A stretch of 64,000 bases of DNA, from assembly GCF_014066305.1 (NCBI RefSeq), contig NW_023501051.1, positions 248,001-312,000 on the forward strand. The letters run 5' to 3'. The notes under the pieces were generated by a model. The model saw only the letters and a list, made by a program, of their open reading frames with translations, made no database searches and was not told where the DNA came from. This stretch comes from Letharia columbiana. Lineage: Eukaryota; Ascomycota; Lecanoromycetes; Lecanorales; Parmeliaceae. A program made the position numbers and the translations under genes. This document shows positions 34,315 through 45,970 of the stretch, one piece after another. How positions within the stretch are numbered: position 1 is the stretch's first letter; each line of letters starts with the position of its first letter.

Positions 34315-35285
34315 TATGTGGTATTGAGAGTTTGCAAAGGGGGCTCAATGTTCTGCGAAGTGGTGTTTATTTAAGCTAATACCAATGACACGAGGGAGTG
34401 TGAGGTTGTGTGATTTGAAAGATCTACCATGATTAAAGTAGAGAGGACAGCTGGAGCTGGAGCTCGCTAAAACATTTTCCCGAAGGAGTCTCAAAGATAC
34501 GCAGTAGTTTACATCACGAATCTTTCGCATCGAATCGAACTCGTACCAGAGCTTGCTTGATCACTTCTCTTCCACTACTCAACCCACAACCTTTCAGCTT
34601 CATTTTCGGTTCCCGGCGTCACCACTACTTAGTATCACGCTCCTTTCGCCACCTCGTTCACAAACAAGCGGTTTGGATGAAGACACCACACCACTCTTCT
34701 AATCTCCATCCAACTTGACAAGGCTGAGAATTGACTGTCTCTCCAAGTTTGGAGGTCCCATCTTCCAAGTTGAGACTACTGCCACACCGCTTTGGAGTCC
34801 CCGTACTGACTGCAGTGACACTGTCGTCTCTTCTTCTGACTCGGGGAAAGCAAGGTGCTGGAAAATTGTTTGCTGAGATCTCCTCTGAGCCAGCCGCTGT
34901 CCTGTACTCTTATTGTGCTCCTTCAACTTCAGCCCGTCATTTGCCGAGACAACCTCGTCGGCCAAAGCAATTGTTGTACGCAGTCCAAGTATTCAGTGCA
35001 AGATCTTCTTTTCTCGTGGGCTTCCTTCACCTGTACGTATTCTTGCATGTTTTCCTGGAGATTTGTCTAGTAGTGCTGGCAGCTCTTGCGTTCTACGATC
35101 GGCGAACATCGTGCAAGAGGTGGTCCCTAACGATCAGTACGTTGTATTTACCGTGTATTCTCGAAAGCTAATACATTTACTGGCACCTGGCAGACTTGTA
35201 CTTCTACCTTGAATTCGAGACTGTTGTACTCATGATACAAAATACACTCACGATTTAATTAACAGCTGAATCAACGATTTCCACA
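34315..35285. other. Divergent promoter region, SEC61 gamma / CFIm68-like
   Basis: 971 bp between divergent starts. Several short frames on the plus strand around 34730-35210 look like translated UTR rather than protein. No gene supported. Confidence 0.5.
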
Positions 35286-36903
35286 ATGGCTGCGGAAGAG
35301 GACAATTTCGACATTGACATCTATGGTGATGGCGGAGAGGATGATCAAAATCAAGAGCCGGAGGATGGGATGAAGGCCGAGGAATCCTCCGACCAGACTC
35401 TACAACCATCAGAGCCTACATCAAATGCAGCAGACCATTCCTCGGCAAATGACCAGAGAGTAAATTCAGACGTAAAGATTGAGCATGAAGGCAATGATGT
35501 TGCACAAAAGATCGCCAGCACAGACGAATCTGGTTCAGATCCTGTGCAGCTTCCGAAACAAGCACCACAGACACAGGGACTGAAGCGAAAAGACGGAGTG
35601 GACGATCGATACGTTGATCCTGGCGCGACCACCGCTCTTTTCGTGTCCGAGCTACATTGGTGGGTCAATGATGACGACGTTCGCGGCTGGGCAAATCAGA
35701 GTCAGTGTGAGGACGAGCTTGAGGATATGACATTCAGCGAACACAAAGTGAACGGGAAGAGTAAAGGGTGAGTGTTTCTCAGGAGAAGAAGCTTGCATGA
35801 GTTGCTAATATGGCAATTTTCAATAAACTAGTCAGGCCTATGTCCTATTCAAAACGCCGCAAGCTGCGACAGCCGCAAAGCACAAGATTGAATCCTTTGG
35901 TGAAGGCCAACAGTACACGAAAAAGTTCACGGTCAGCTACACCAATCCCTACACCAACCCTTTCCGTACGCTTCCCAAAGACGGGCCTGCTCGAAATAAC
36001 GCTCCTGTAAATAACAATCGGTCGACTTCCGGGTCATACGGTGGTGCAGGAGCAGGAGGCACGGGTGGCACGCCACAGTCCTTCAACAATGGCTCCGGTG
36101 GCTATCGAGGCAACCGAGGAGGTGGGTACAACAATCGGGGTGGAGGCATGAACAATATGTCAGGCTACAGCAGAGGAGGCTTCCAACAACCAGTGACGGG
36201 GAGCTTCCAAGGCTCTGGCATGGGCGGCTTCCAAGGCTCACCCATGGGAGGCATGCAGTCCTATGGAGGCTTTCAAACCCGAGGGGCCATGATGGGAGGC
36301 ATGCGTGGAGGACCGATGGGCATGCGGGGGGGAAGAGGAGGTATAAACCCTAGTGGAATAATGGGCATGCCGATGACTGGGATGGGCATGAGTGCGATGG
36401 GAGGCATGGGGATGAGTATGCCACAAATGAACGGAGGCATGGGTATGCAAGGTATGCAAGGCTCTCACTTTCACCCCCACATGAATCTCGTTGGACATTA
36501 CGGTTCGTCTGCCACCCCGGTGGGACATTCCTCACCTCCTATCCCTCAAGCGATGCACTATTCGCCGTCGCCCCCTACGAGGCTCCATCCTTCCCTCATT
36601 CGTGGACGGCCTGCTCCCCCCACGGGCAGTGCCCCCAGCTCTGCTTGGGCCCAATACACACAGTACTTGCCATCACCGGCCAGTAGCTCCCCCACACGTC
36701 TTTTTTCTCAAGTAGAAGCTCCAGAGACTTCCTTTGCTCCCTCTCTACAAACCACAGCGCTAGCAGGGGATTCATCGCTGACAGGTACCCAAGCCCACTA
36801 CAACCCTGCATTCTTTACCCAGCAGCAACAAGGACAGCAAGGCGGCAGCTCGGGGGATGCGAACTGGAACCCGCATGGTGCAAAACGAACGAGACAAGAA
36901 TGA
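35286..36903 (+). CDS. CFIm68/CPSF6-like RNA-binding protein
   Basis: Predicted nuclear pre-mRNA 3'-processing factor. Two exons: 35286-35767 and 35832-36903 (64-bp intron), 517 aa. An acidic N-terminal third is followed by one RRM at about residues 115-190: ALFVSELHWWVNDDDVRGWA, then DMTFSEHKVNGKSKGQAYVLF. The WW-x-DDD RNP2 environment and NGKSKG loop are typical of the CPSF6/CPSF7 RRM. Residues 225-350 are Gly/Met/Arg rich with many GGM repeats, and the tail is Pro/Ser/Gln rich. Assignment to cleavage factor I is by RRM resemblance; a different RRM protein is possible. Confidence 0.8.
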
Positions 36904-37544
36904 GACCTCCAACTCCCTCCGCCTCTGATATTTACCATTATGCCCCAACACATGAGGTGTGAAGATGTGGTGGAGAAGGCCCACCTCCTCATTTCAACGA
37001 CAAAAGGCCGCTTAATATTAGGAAGTCAAGCATCGGTCAGATCCACCTCAGTTTGATTGGACGATAAGGTTTCATTTTCTACATCTGTATTCTAGGTCAA
37101 AAGCGGCTGCGAAGGGCTATCATGTAGGGCAAATGGATAGTCTTGACTATGCATGCAAGATCAGATCCGGTGCAGATAGCCCGTGATTCGCCGGAGGCCA
37201 TGCCTTGTCACCTTTCCTGTGTGCTGTCGACACCTTGCCCTGTTTTTGTTGTAACCGCGCCTGTTTCTTGGCCTGCCAATCGCCAATAACACTGGGAAGG
37301 TCCAACGTGTACTCCCTGCCAAACGAATTCGTATCGAGAGAAGAGAAACCCTGCTAACGGATAATCCAATCTCAGTATTGCAGTATTGAGGCTGCTGGCT
37401 TGATAGCTCATACTCAACAAGCAATGCATCTCCTCCGAGCTCGTCCCTGAAGTCGAAGGGCGCGGGATTCCTTGTCGAAATGGCGTTCATGCCCCTTTGC
37501 AGTACCGCAGAATCACTACAGCGTGTTTCTTATCAACGGCTGTT
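36904..37544. other. Intergenic between convergent genes
   Basis: 641 bp between the stop codons of the CFIm68-like gene (+) and the 2EXR-type gene (-). Only short frames; no gene supported. Confidence 0.5.
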
Positions 37545-38446
37545 CTAATATGGAGATCCCCAACTATACCCAGCTCTCGATGAAGGAAATTCTTTCCGCT
37601 CTTTTTCAGACCGCTTGCTCAATCTCATGATATTTTCAAGATAGTCCTTAGCATCCTTTGGCACCCCGCAAATCTCAATGTGCTTCAGTCCCTTCAATTG
37701 TCCTAAGCATTCTAAGACCTTATGCTCGTGGCCTGTTGTCAATTGCTCTGTGCCGAGAGCGAGGAAGTTCACTTTCAAGCTCTTCAAGTTGTTTGAGAAT
37801 GATAGGATTTCGCATAGCTCTCCAAGAGCAGTGCCAACGATAGCAGCAACTTCCAATTTCTTGTCCTCTAGTAGCATCCTGGACGGCGTATGAAACGTCT
37901 CATGTTCGGGATTCAGGGTAACATACAGGGTTAGTTGTCGCATATGGTGCACATAATGCCTAATCTTAGATGTCCATTTCGACGGAATGGAGGCGAGGTC
38001 GCCCCCTGCCACGGATATGCTGAGTGGGATTCTGCTGGAGTAACCCAAATAGCTCGCTTGATTCAAGACGATAGAGAAATTGTTGCGTTTGCACATGATT
38101 GCACAGCCTTCCTTCCGGATTTGTTTGTTGGTCCGGAGCAGCTGTGGTGCTAATGCTGTTGGTGCTTCTGTACCAGGATTTTGCAGACCACCTTTACAGG
38201 AAATCATTCTCTTGGCCGTGACGGCTATTTCGACGTCGTCCTCGAATTGCAGGCAATACGCCCAAATCTCATTTCGAAGTCTGAGATAGCTAGTCAGCAT
38301 CTAGCCTCTGTCAGGAGTGGAATCACATGCTCTGCGGGAAGACTTAGGAGGTTTCGAGATTCAGGTGAAGAAGACGTATCTTGAGCAAAAGGATGCATGT
38401 TATTCGCATGTTCTGGGAACTCTGACTCTGTGTGACTAAAGTCCAT
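37545..38446 (-). CDS. 2EXR-type (F-box-like) fungal protein
   Basis: Member of the large fungal group with an N-terminal LPAELRNEIW motif, usually called 2EXR or F-box-like; function unknown. Two exons on the minus strand, 38331-38446 and 37545-38280, 283 aa. The motif is only formed if a 50-bp GC-AG intron (38281-38330, donor GCATGT, CTGAC branch) is removed: the join gives LLSLPAE followed by LRNEIWAYCLQF. No GT donor joins the frames. The rest contains ALAPQLLRTNKQIRKEGCAI, the second conserved block of the family, and LKSLKVNFLAL. If the intron is ignored the ATG at 38300 gives a 251-residue chain lacking the motif. Confidence 0.8.
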
Positions 38447-39473
38447 GATGTAGAAGATGTTAAAGCGATGAGGATAGTGGTACGAGTCTATTGGATGACA
38501 GAAATTAGGTTGGTAAACGTACAAATCCGGTGAGCGCAGGGGAAATTAACGTTGTTCAAACGTTAAGTGTTATGGACAGCTTTCAATTGTTATTTATTGG
38601 TATGGAATTAAGTCAACGTGTGAAAAGGGAATATTTAATATTGCATATTCACTCCCATGCTTTTGACATGAGTCAGCTTCGGCCAAGACTGAATGCTGAG
38701 CCTTGCCTGGGATTTGAGGCCATCCTTCAAGGGTGGCGACAGGCTACGCTGTATGTTGCTCGCGAAAATGGTGGTCTGCAAAAGACTTCTGTTCCTGTGT
38801 GTTGGATGGAAGCAGGGCGGTAGTAACGGCTCTTTTTCACATCTCTCAATTACATGAGATAAGAGGAAAACGAATTACAGGTTAGAGGACAAAGAGGAAA
38901 GAGGCAATGTTCTTTCTCGGTTTCTCTTATATTGTCTTGGAAAAGCTGCAAATAGGCTGGCGATTTGGGACTTCGATGCCGCCATTTTGGATGAATCTTC
39001 CTCGCTCCTTCCAAGCGACTTGTAGTAGAATTGGGAATTCCAACTCCATAACCCAATTGAGATTCTTGTACTCGTGATGATATTAGTGCAGCTCACGAAG
39101 CACAAAATTCCAGGATCAAGTTTCAAAGACAAAAGAAGCCATGTAAATGCCTGGTGAACTCCCCTCGCCTCACATATAAGCCTCAGCCTTAGCCCGTGAT
39201 GCACTAAACCGTTTTGAGACTGCATAAGTTTTCGTGCATTGTCACATTTAGTCGGCAAATATATTCCGTTACGAGTGACCTTGAGAGATTTGGTAAAAAA
39301 ATTGTTAAGTAGATATCAAATTGAAATTAGGGCATTTATGTTGTTAAATAGTAGGTTATTTAGTTAAAGTGTTAGAGGCTGAAGATTTATTATTTATACT
39401 AATATCTCATGTACACATACCATCAACAGATTCACCTGCTTGCCATCTTCTTGCCACAGGCGGTCGTCTTTTC
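38447..39473. other. Intergenic with an AT-rich patch
   Basis: 1027 bp between divergent genes. Positions about 39280-39420 are very AT-rich compared with the surroundings. A frame at 38530-38823 starts with GTG and lacks recognisable content, so it is not called. Confidence 0.5.
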
Positions 39474-40737
39474 ATGACCATCCCACCTGCCTGGGGAAAA
39501 TTTGCGCCGGCGCAAATTCAAGGACCTACACCAGGCTTGAACGAGGCATCGTTACAGCAGTCGCGAGAGAATGAAGATGTCATACGAAGTTTCCAGCTCA
39601 AAGACACGACAACAAAGAAGCAAGAAGGCCATGTGCGGAAGCCATGGGCACATTTTGTCGCGGGAGGGTATCCAATATCCAGAAACCGTTGCCCACTGAG
39701 GAATCGACTGATTTCATCCTAGAATTGGGGGAATGAGCTCTGCGATTCTCACATCTCCTCTCGAAGTCCTCAAAACTCGATTACAATCCGACTTCTATCA
39801 ATCTCAAATATTAGCAACGCGAGATGCTCGCGGCATACCTCCACCATCCGACCTCTCTTTACCTCGCACAGCCCTCCTACATTTCCGTGAAACTTTCCAG
39901 CTATTATTCTCCATCCATCGCGTTGAGGGATGGCGAGCACTTTTCAAAGGGCTGGGGCCCAACCTCACTGGTGTAGTCCCAGCGCGGGCGATCAATTTCT
40001 ACTCCTACGGCAACGGCAAGAGAATCATAAGTCAAAACTTCAACCACGGACAGGACGCCGCCTGGGTCAATTTTTGTGCTGCTGCGAACGCGGGTATAAT
40101 CACAGGCACGATCACAAACCCAATATGGGTCGTCAAGACGCGGATGCAACTCGATAAAAATCATGCGGAAAAAACAAGCACTTCGTCCAATCGTCAATAC
40201 TCAAATTCCTTCGATTGCGTCAAACAGACAATACGTAGTGAAGGAATTAGAGGTCTATATCGGGGATTAAGCGCAAGCTATCTTGGAGTGACTGAAAGTA
40301 CTTTGCAATGGGTGCTCTATGAGCGGATGAAGCTGTATTTGAGGCGCAGAGAGGACAGGCTCATGGCTTCGGGCAGAAAAGCAACGTACTGGGATAATTC
40401 TGTGAGCTGGGGTGGCAGAGTTCTGGGGGCTGGCACTGCGAAGTTCTTTGCAGCTGTTATCACGTATCCCCACGAAGTGGTTCGGACTCGATTACGGCAA
40501 GCACCACAAAGGGATGGCCGCATGAAATACACTGGAATCGTGCAATGTTTAACGACCATCTGGAGAGAAGAGGGTATCGCCTCACTGTACGGTGGGCTTA
40601 CACCACACATGCTGAGAGTCGTACCTAGTGCTGCCATCATGTTCGGAATGTGAGTATAAGTCAAAATCCTTTGAACATACAATCTGACCATCTCTAGGTA
40701 TGAAGTTATACTACGGCTACTAGGAGAGCAAGCTTGA
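39474..40737 (+). CDS. RIM2: Mitochondrial pyrimidine nucleotide carrier (RIM2-type)
   Basis: Inner mitochondrial membrane carrier (SLC25A33/36 group) that imports pyrimidine nucleotides. Three exons: 39474-39667, 39723-40649 and 40698-40737, 386 aa; introns of 55 and 48 bp. Three carrier repeats each start with the PX[DE]XX[KR] signature: SPLEVLKTRLQ, NPIWVVKTRMQ and YPHEVVRTRLRQ. The first junction recreates HFVAGGIGGM at the start of TM1, and the last exon gives YEVILRLLG. The long insert between the first signature and TM2 and the NPIWVVKTR motif are typical of RIM2. The ATG at 39474 is the first that reads into the family sequence. Confidence 0.92.
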
Positions 40738-41192
40738 TACTCCATGTCTTTGCTTTGACCTATGACTTCCAACTTACAAGAAGCCTCTTGAGCCTCTTGG
40801 CATGGCACGCCTCCCCAGCGAATCTCCATCTTCTGTACAAAATTCCTAACATTCACCATAGCCAGGAGGATCGAAGGAATGGTTTCCGCCGGATAATCTC
40901 CGCTCTTGAATGAAGCCTGACATGTGTAATTACAGCGCTTGATAAGATATGAACATCAGGAGCTTCTGAGCAGGCGTACTCGATATGATATGATATACTA
41001 TAGCTAATATCATAATAATGTATTCACTGTGCTTCATTTCGTCTACTCTCGAATCGGTCTTTTCGCACGCTCCGAGGAGTAACGCCTAACTCCGGCACTA
41101 ATAGGATACGATAAGAACCACCTGGATCATCGGCCAATTGCCATCATTGTTCGTCCGTCTCTTGATTACTCTTTACTCACCTCATTGTTACT
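40738..41192. other. Intergenic, no gene seen
   Basis: 455 bp between two plus-strand genes. Includes a short TATGATATGATATAC-like AT repeat near 40990. Nothing else noted. Confidence 0.5.
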
Positions 41193-43642
41193 ATGGCTAC
41201 CTCACACCCTTCTGAAATCATTCGCGGCGAATCTCCAGATCCTTCAAGTCATGCTGCAAACATCTACGATGCCTCAGGTGCAGAAGGTGAGTGGCTCGAC
41301 GAGACAGAAGATGATGACGACACTTTCGAACCAACAACAGATGAGAGTGAGGATGCTGAGTTCTTCGATCCTTCTGAGGATGTTGAGGCAGATTTCCACG
41401 GTACGTTGTTATCAAACTGTTTTTTCTACGTGGAAAGACTTCCTAGTGTGGCCAAGTACAGGCTGTTTGCTAATGTATGATTGTCTGATATTCAGATGCT
41501 GAGGATGGCATGAGCGGCGTTGAGATCGAATTCTCTGCTGAGGATGGAGGAATTGGCACACAAGATGATGATGGAGGAGCTGGAACTGAAGGTGGCGACT
41601 CTCGGACCCAGGCGAACACAACTACTGGAGGGCCTTCACGCATACAAGGTAAATGGCAGTGTGATTTATTTAGGAAATTACTAAACCTCATTGATAGTCC
41701 CAACTCAGATCCTGCAGCTTTTGGGGCATGCCGGTCTTCGCCGGATATTTGCCAACCATCGGGCAGGCGGCTCTGGCATCACATTGCAGCTAGATGACAG
41801 GAATGAGATTCTAGATGACGGCCTCGGAGGTCTGGCAACTCGAAGTAGACGGCGCGCGAAGGGCTCGAGCAAGAAGTTTCCTCCGGTACCAAGCGAGGAA
41901 GGGAAGAAATTAATGGACGGTGGTTGTTTTGGGAGTAATGAATACTACCGAGACACAACCAGAAAGAGGAACACGAGACTGGCAAGGAAGCTGATGAGCC
42001 GGGAGCTGGGCACAAGTAGGGGCCAGTCCACAAGAACGGCCAGCGCTATATCACAGGTATGACGAGAGGCTGAGCAGACCTCGGTCAACTCGCAAAATTC
42101 CCTACTAATGTGAACAGGGAATGATACCATCGTCGAATGCGGACACAATTATTCATTACAACTCTCGGTGTTATTCTGGTCAATTCTCGGAAGATGGGAA
42201 TTTCTTCTTCTCGTGCGCACAAGACTTCAAAGTGCGGATGTACGACACTTCGAATCCCTACAATTGGAAATATTACAAAACTGTTGTATATCCATACGGC
42301 CAATGGACCATTACCGATGCTTCTCTCAGTCCAGACAATAAGTGGTTGGCATACAGCTCAATACGAAGTATTGTTTGCCTTGCTCCCACAGATCCCAGCT
42401 CAAGCGGTGAACCATTTCTTCTGGACTTTTCAGATATGGGCGGACGTGGGACTAGGAGGAGTCGAGGCTTCCACGGAGGATTCAGCCATTTCGGCGTAGG
42501 TCGATCCGCGTTAGCTTTTCAGATGGCCGTAACTGATCCATCTACAGATATGGTCAATTCGCTTTTCTGGTGACGGTCGAGAGATCGTAGCTGGGACGTC
42601 TGATAATTCCGTCTACGTCTATGATCTTGAGACCCGTCAATCTATCTTGAGTATTCCTGGACATAACGATGATGTCAATGCTGTTTGCTTTGGAGATTCT
42701 AATTCTCCTCATATCCTCTACTCTGGCTCTGACGATACTACTATCAAAGTCTGGGACCGGAGAAGCATGGGCGATAGCCGAGAAGCTGGTGTCTTCATGG
42801 GTCATACCGAGGGTTTGACCTATGTTGATAGTAAAGGCGACGGTAGATACGTACTCAGCAACGGCAAAGACCAGACAATGAAGCTTTGGGATCTTCGTAA
42901 GATGATGCCAACAGAAAAAGCATCGAGGCTGGACCCAAGTCGATATACCACAGCTTTTGATTACCGCTTTATGACTTACGACGAAAAGGACTTTGAGCCG
43001 CATCCTTATGACTGTTCACTCGTCACATTTCGGGGTCATCGAGTATTGAAAACGCTAATACGATGTCATTTTTCACCGCCTGGTAGCACCAACTCTCGAT
43101 ATGTCTACTCGGGAAGCGAAGATGGGAGCGTCTATATCTACAACATGGATGCGACTCTAGCAGGTAAAGTCAATGTCAACCAAGCGACACATCACTCTCG
43201 GCCTCGAGATCCGGATCTGTACGCTAGTCACTACGAACCTGAGGAAGGTCGGAGCAGGGGCGCATGGAAGACGTGCGTTCGGGATGCGAGCTGGCATCCC
43301 AACGCACCCGTCATTGCTGGTAAGATTGGCTCTCTCCATTGGCAACGGCTAAGGTCCCGAAAGTCAATGTACTGACGTATCCCAGCAACATCCTGGAATG
43401 GTTGGGGCATGTCCACTGGAACCTGCACAACGCACAGCTGGAACGACGGAGCAGAAGACGATGAAGGCGAACCGAAGATGGGCTTGAGGGTGGATCAGCG
43501 ACTCGAGATGGATGATGATCTCTACGATAACACACGTCCGTTGCGAGACGGACGACTGATGAGCCACTACAGAGCACGATTGAGGAGTCAAAGAGTTGCG
43601 GCTACAAATGATGATGCTGTCGATGATGAAAGCCACTGGTAG
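41193..43642 (+). CDS. DCAF11-like WD40 protein
   Basis: Predicted substrate receptor for a CUL4-DDB1 ubiquitin ligase (WDR23/DCAF11 group). Six exons: 41193-41400, 41496-41648, 41698-42056, 42118-42495, 42548-43319 and 43386-43642, 708 aa, all joins in phase. An acidic N-terminus is followed by the family block HYNSRCYSGQFSEDGNFF, then YDTSNPYNWK, DASLSPDNKWLAYSS and the junction product FGIWSIRFSGDGREIVAG. WD repeats continue with VNAVCFGDSNSPHILYSGSD, TIKVWDRR, LSNGKDQTMKLWDLR and VYSGSEDGSVYIYNMD, ending at ATSWNGWGMSTG. The basis for the name is this order of blocks; a closely related WD40 protein is the alternative. Confidence 0.83.
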
Positions 43643-44017
43643 CCTTACTTACTACTCCAGCCCCACATACAGGGAATGACAGGAGCGCTTCTGAAAGAAA
43701 GAATTTGATATGAAGTAGATGAGCTATTCTCATAGCACCCAAGAGAGCGTCCTGCTCCAGAAAACATTGTGAAACCACATACATTAGCCACATGGTCTTC
43801 CGTCTATTTACCAGCTTGCAGGCGTTCGGTGGAATTGACTGCATTTGTGGAAGGGAAACATATGGCATGGGGCCATGAGAATTTCATCATTGTCTGAGCA
43901 TTTACATAGGCGTCACAGTTGTCAATAATATCAAGAATGTGTGGGTGAATCTCAAAGCTTTCCATCGTCTTGTAGACAGTGAAGTATTCAGGCTTGATAT
44001 GCACGGTACTCTTCCAT
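43643..44017. other. Intergenic between convergent genes
   Basis: 375 bp between the WD40 gene (+) and eL21 (-). No gene or clear element. Confidence 0.5.
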
Positions 44018-44715
44018 CTAAATTGTCGTTTCGTAAGCAATCGGCACGACGGTCTCAACACCTCCCTTCGCATCGATTGTTCTTTCTTCCCTCGGTCCTA
44101 GAGGCTGCCTCTTCAAGAACATGTGCACACCCTCGGCTTTAGCCTTCTGCTTCTTCCCTGCGTTGTCTTTAACTCGGTTGATGAATTCTTCTCGTGAGCG
44201 GGAGAGCGAGACGTGCTCGATGCGGACATTGACTCGCTTCTCGATGTACCGGTTGCCGACTCGCTTGTAGATTATGACGCCCACTGCGGATTTGGTGACA
44301 TTGTAGATGACGCCGGTTTTGCCGTGGTAAACTTTGTGAGGCATGCTACGGTACTTATCAGGAAGATCGTTTTGGATTGTCCAAAGTAGAAGAAAATGCC
44401 CACCCTTTTTGGACGGCTCCGTTGGCTTTGACATCAACGATGTCCCCAACTCTAAAGACCCGTTAGACTATCAGCTGCGGATTTGGCTCGAAGGTAAAGA
44501 CTTGCTTGTACTGTCTCAAGTATGTCGAGAGCTTGATCATACCCTTCTTCTTGAAGTCGCGCGAGAACGCATACTGTAGCCCCAGTCAGTTCTGAGTCTG
44601 TGGTTGAGAGCAAAGTAGAGCTGATGGAGATCAGCTTGTATAAAGCCGTCCAACGCTACTCCTGAGATCTTTCACATACTCGAGTGCCGGCACGGAGACC
44701 ACCCGAGTGACCCAT
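44018..44715 (-). CDS. 60S ribosomal protein eL21
   Basis: Component of the large cytosolic ribosomal subunit. Four exons on the minus strand: 44680-44715, 44506-44573, 44404-44451 and 44018-44345, 159 aa. Blocks: MGHSGGLRAGTRYAFSRDFK, KKGMIKLSTYLRQYKVGDIV, DVKANGAVQKGMPHKVYHGK, VGNRYIEKRVNVRIEHVS and LKRQPLGPREERT. Introns are 106, 54 and 58 bp. The second intron (44452-44505) must be a GC-AG intron with the canonical donor GCAAGT: only this cut gives QYKVGD; no GT donor restores the frame with the Tyr-Lys pair. Divergent from uS4, whose ATG is 179 bp away. Confidence 0.95.
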
Positions 44716-44894
44716 GGTGGCTTAAGGATCGTTTGTTGAACTGGTTTGTCGTCGTACTATTTCTTGTTGTTTTTCTAGAGGGCAAAGTTCGTGGTGGGCT
44801 CGCTTAGGGTCTTGGCCGGGCGCTAATTACCCGCTCCCTTCCCACATTGAAGAAACCATTCTCAACTTCTTGCCAAAGCGTCCTATCCGCAGTC
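44716..44894. promoter_or_regulatory. Shared divergent promoter of eL21 and uS4
   Basis: 179 bp separate the two ribosomal-protein start codons. It contains CTCGCTT at 44799-44805, a telomere-type TTAGGG at 44804-44809 and CGGGCGCTAAT at 44817-44827. The first and third also occur upstream of eL37, and GGCTCGCTTA also upstream of eS4. Joint control of the two genes is an inference from this arrangement. Confidence 0.65.
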
Positions 44895-45725
44895 ATGGCA
44901 CCACGATCATACAGCAAGACCTACAAGGTGCCACGTCGTCGTAAGTAGCTTCCGACATTGAGATGTGTGCTCTCACGGACTGACCACGTCCATAGCTTTC
45001 GAGGCTGCTCGTCTGTCAGTATTTCCCGGCCACTGAAGCAAGAGCTTGCTCTGCTCATGTCGATGGATTCAAATTGACTCCTGTTACAGGGACTCTGAGC
45101 TCAAGATCGTCGGCGAATATGGCCTTCGTAACAAGCGTGAGGTGTGGCGCGTTATGCTCACCCTCTCCAAGATCCGTCGTGCTGCTCGGTATCTCTCTAT
45201 TTGCTACACTCCTTATAATCTACGCACGCTAACCTATGGCCCATCACACAGTCAACTCCTGACCATGGAGGAGAAGGATCCAAAGCGTCTTTTCGAAGGA
45301 AACGCCTTGATTCGCCGTCTCGTACGTGTTGGTGTGCTTGATGAATCCCGCATGAAGCTCGATTACGTGCTTGCGCTCAAGGTGGAGGATTTCTTGGAGA
45401 GACGGCTACAAACTTGTGTCTACAAGCTCGGATTGGCGAAGAGCATTCATCATGCTAGGGTCTTGATAAGGCAGAGGCACATTCGGTAGGTCTTGTGTCT
45501 ACGATGTGACATGGACAATACTGATCTCGAGGGCGTTCTTGTAGTGTTGGAAAGCAAATCGTCAACGTCCCATCCTTCGTCGTTCGTCTCGACTCGCAAA
45601 AGCATATTGATTTTGCTCTGACCTCGCCATTTGGTGGTGGACGCCCTGGACGTGTGAGGAGGAAGAAGGCTAGAGCTGCGGAGAAGAAGGATGAGGGTGA
45701 TGCTGGTGAGGAGGAAGAGGAGTGA
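44895..45725 (+). CDS. 40S ribosomal protein uS4 (yeast S9)
   Basis: Small-subunit protein that binds 18S rRNA early in assembly. Five exons: 44895-44940, 44996-45014, 45090-45188, 45252-45485 and 45545-45725, 192 aa. Blocks: [59 protein letters not shown], and the S4 RNA-binding domain ending [20 protein letters not shown], then [20 protein letters not shown]. The C-terminus is Glu-rich. Exon 2 is 19 nt. Introns are 55, 75, 63 and 59 bp. Intron 2 starts GTCAGTATTTCCCGG and ends TTGACTCCTGTTACAG, faintly like the introner-like family. Confidence 0.96.
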
Positions 45726-45970
45726 GCGGGGCCTACCGTATGCTAGACGCTGTCTTCTGGCTACAGGCACGGTCAGAGCATGGCAAATTTCCCTAAGCAA
45801 CAGGCCAGTTTACGTCTGAGCGTAGACCAATCAATTAAATCAAGCCATGATTGCAAAAAACTCGCTCATTGGTATCTTCTTCGTCCTCGGGCTATCCGCG
45901 AGGTCCCAATGGACTTTTCTGGACCATGACGCCAACGCAATGCAGAGATCCACTTTGGACACTTTGGACA

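Noticed and set aside
34731..35212. Overlapping frames upstream of the CFIm68-like gene
   Set aside because: No consistent splice structure or family resemblance; more likely 5' UTR.
38530..38823. 97-codon frame as a small gene
   Set aside because: Starts with GTG, lies in AT-rich spacer, and shows no protein-like pattern.
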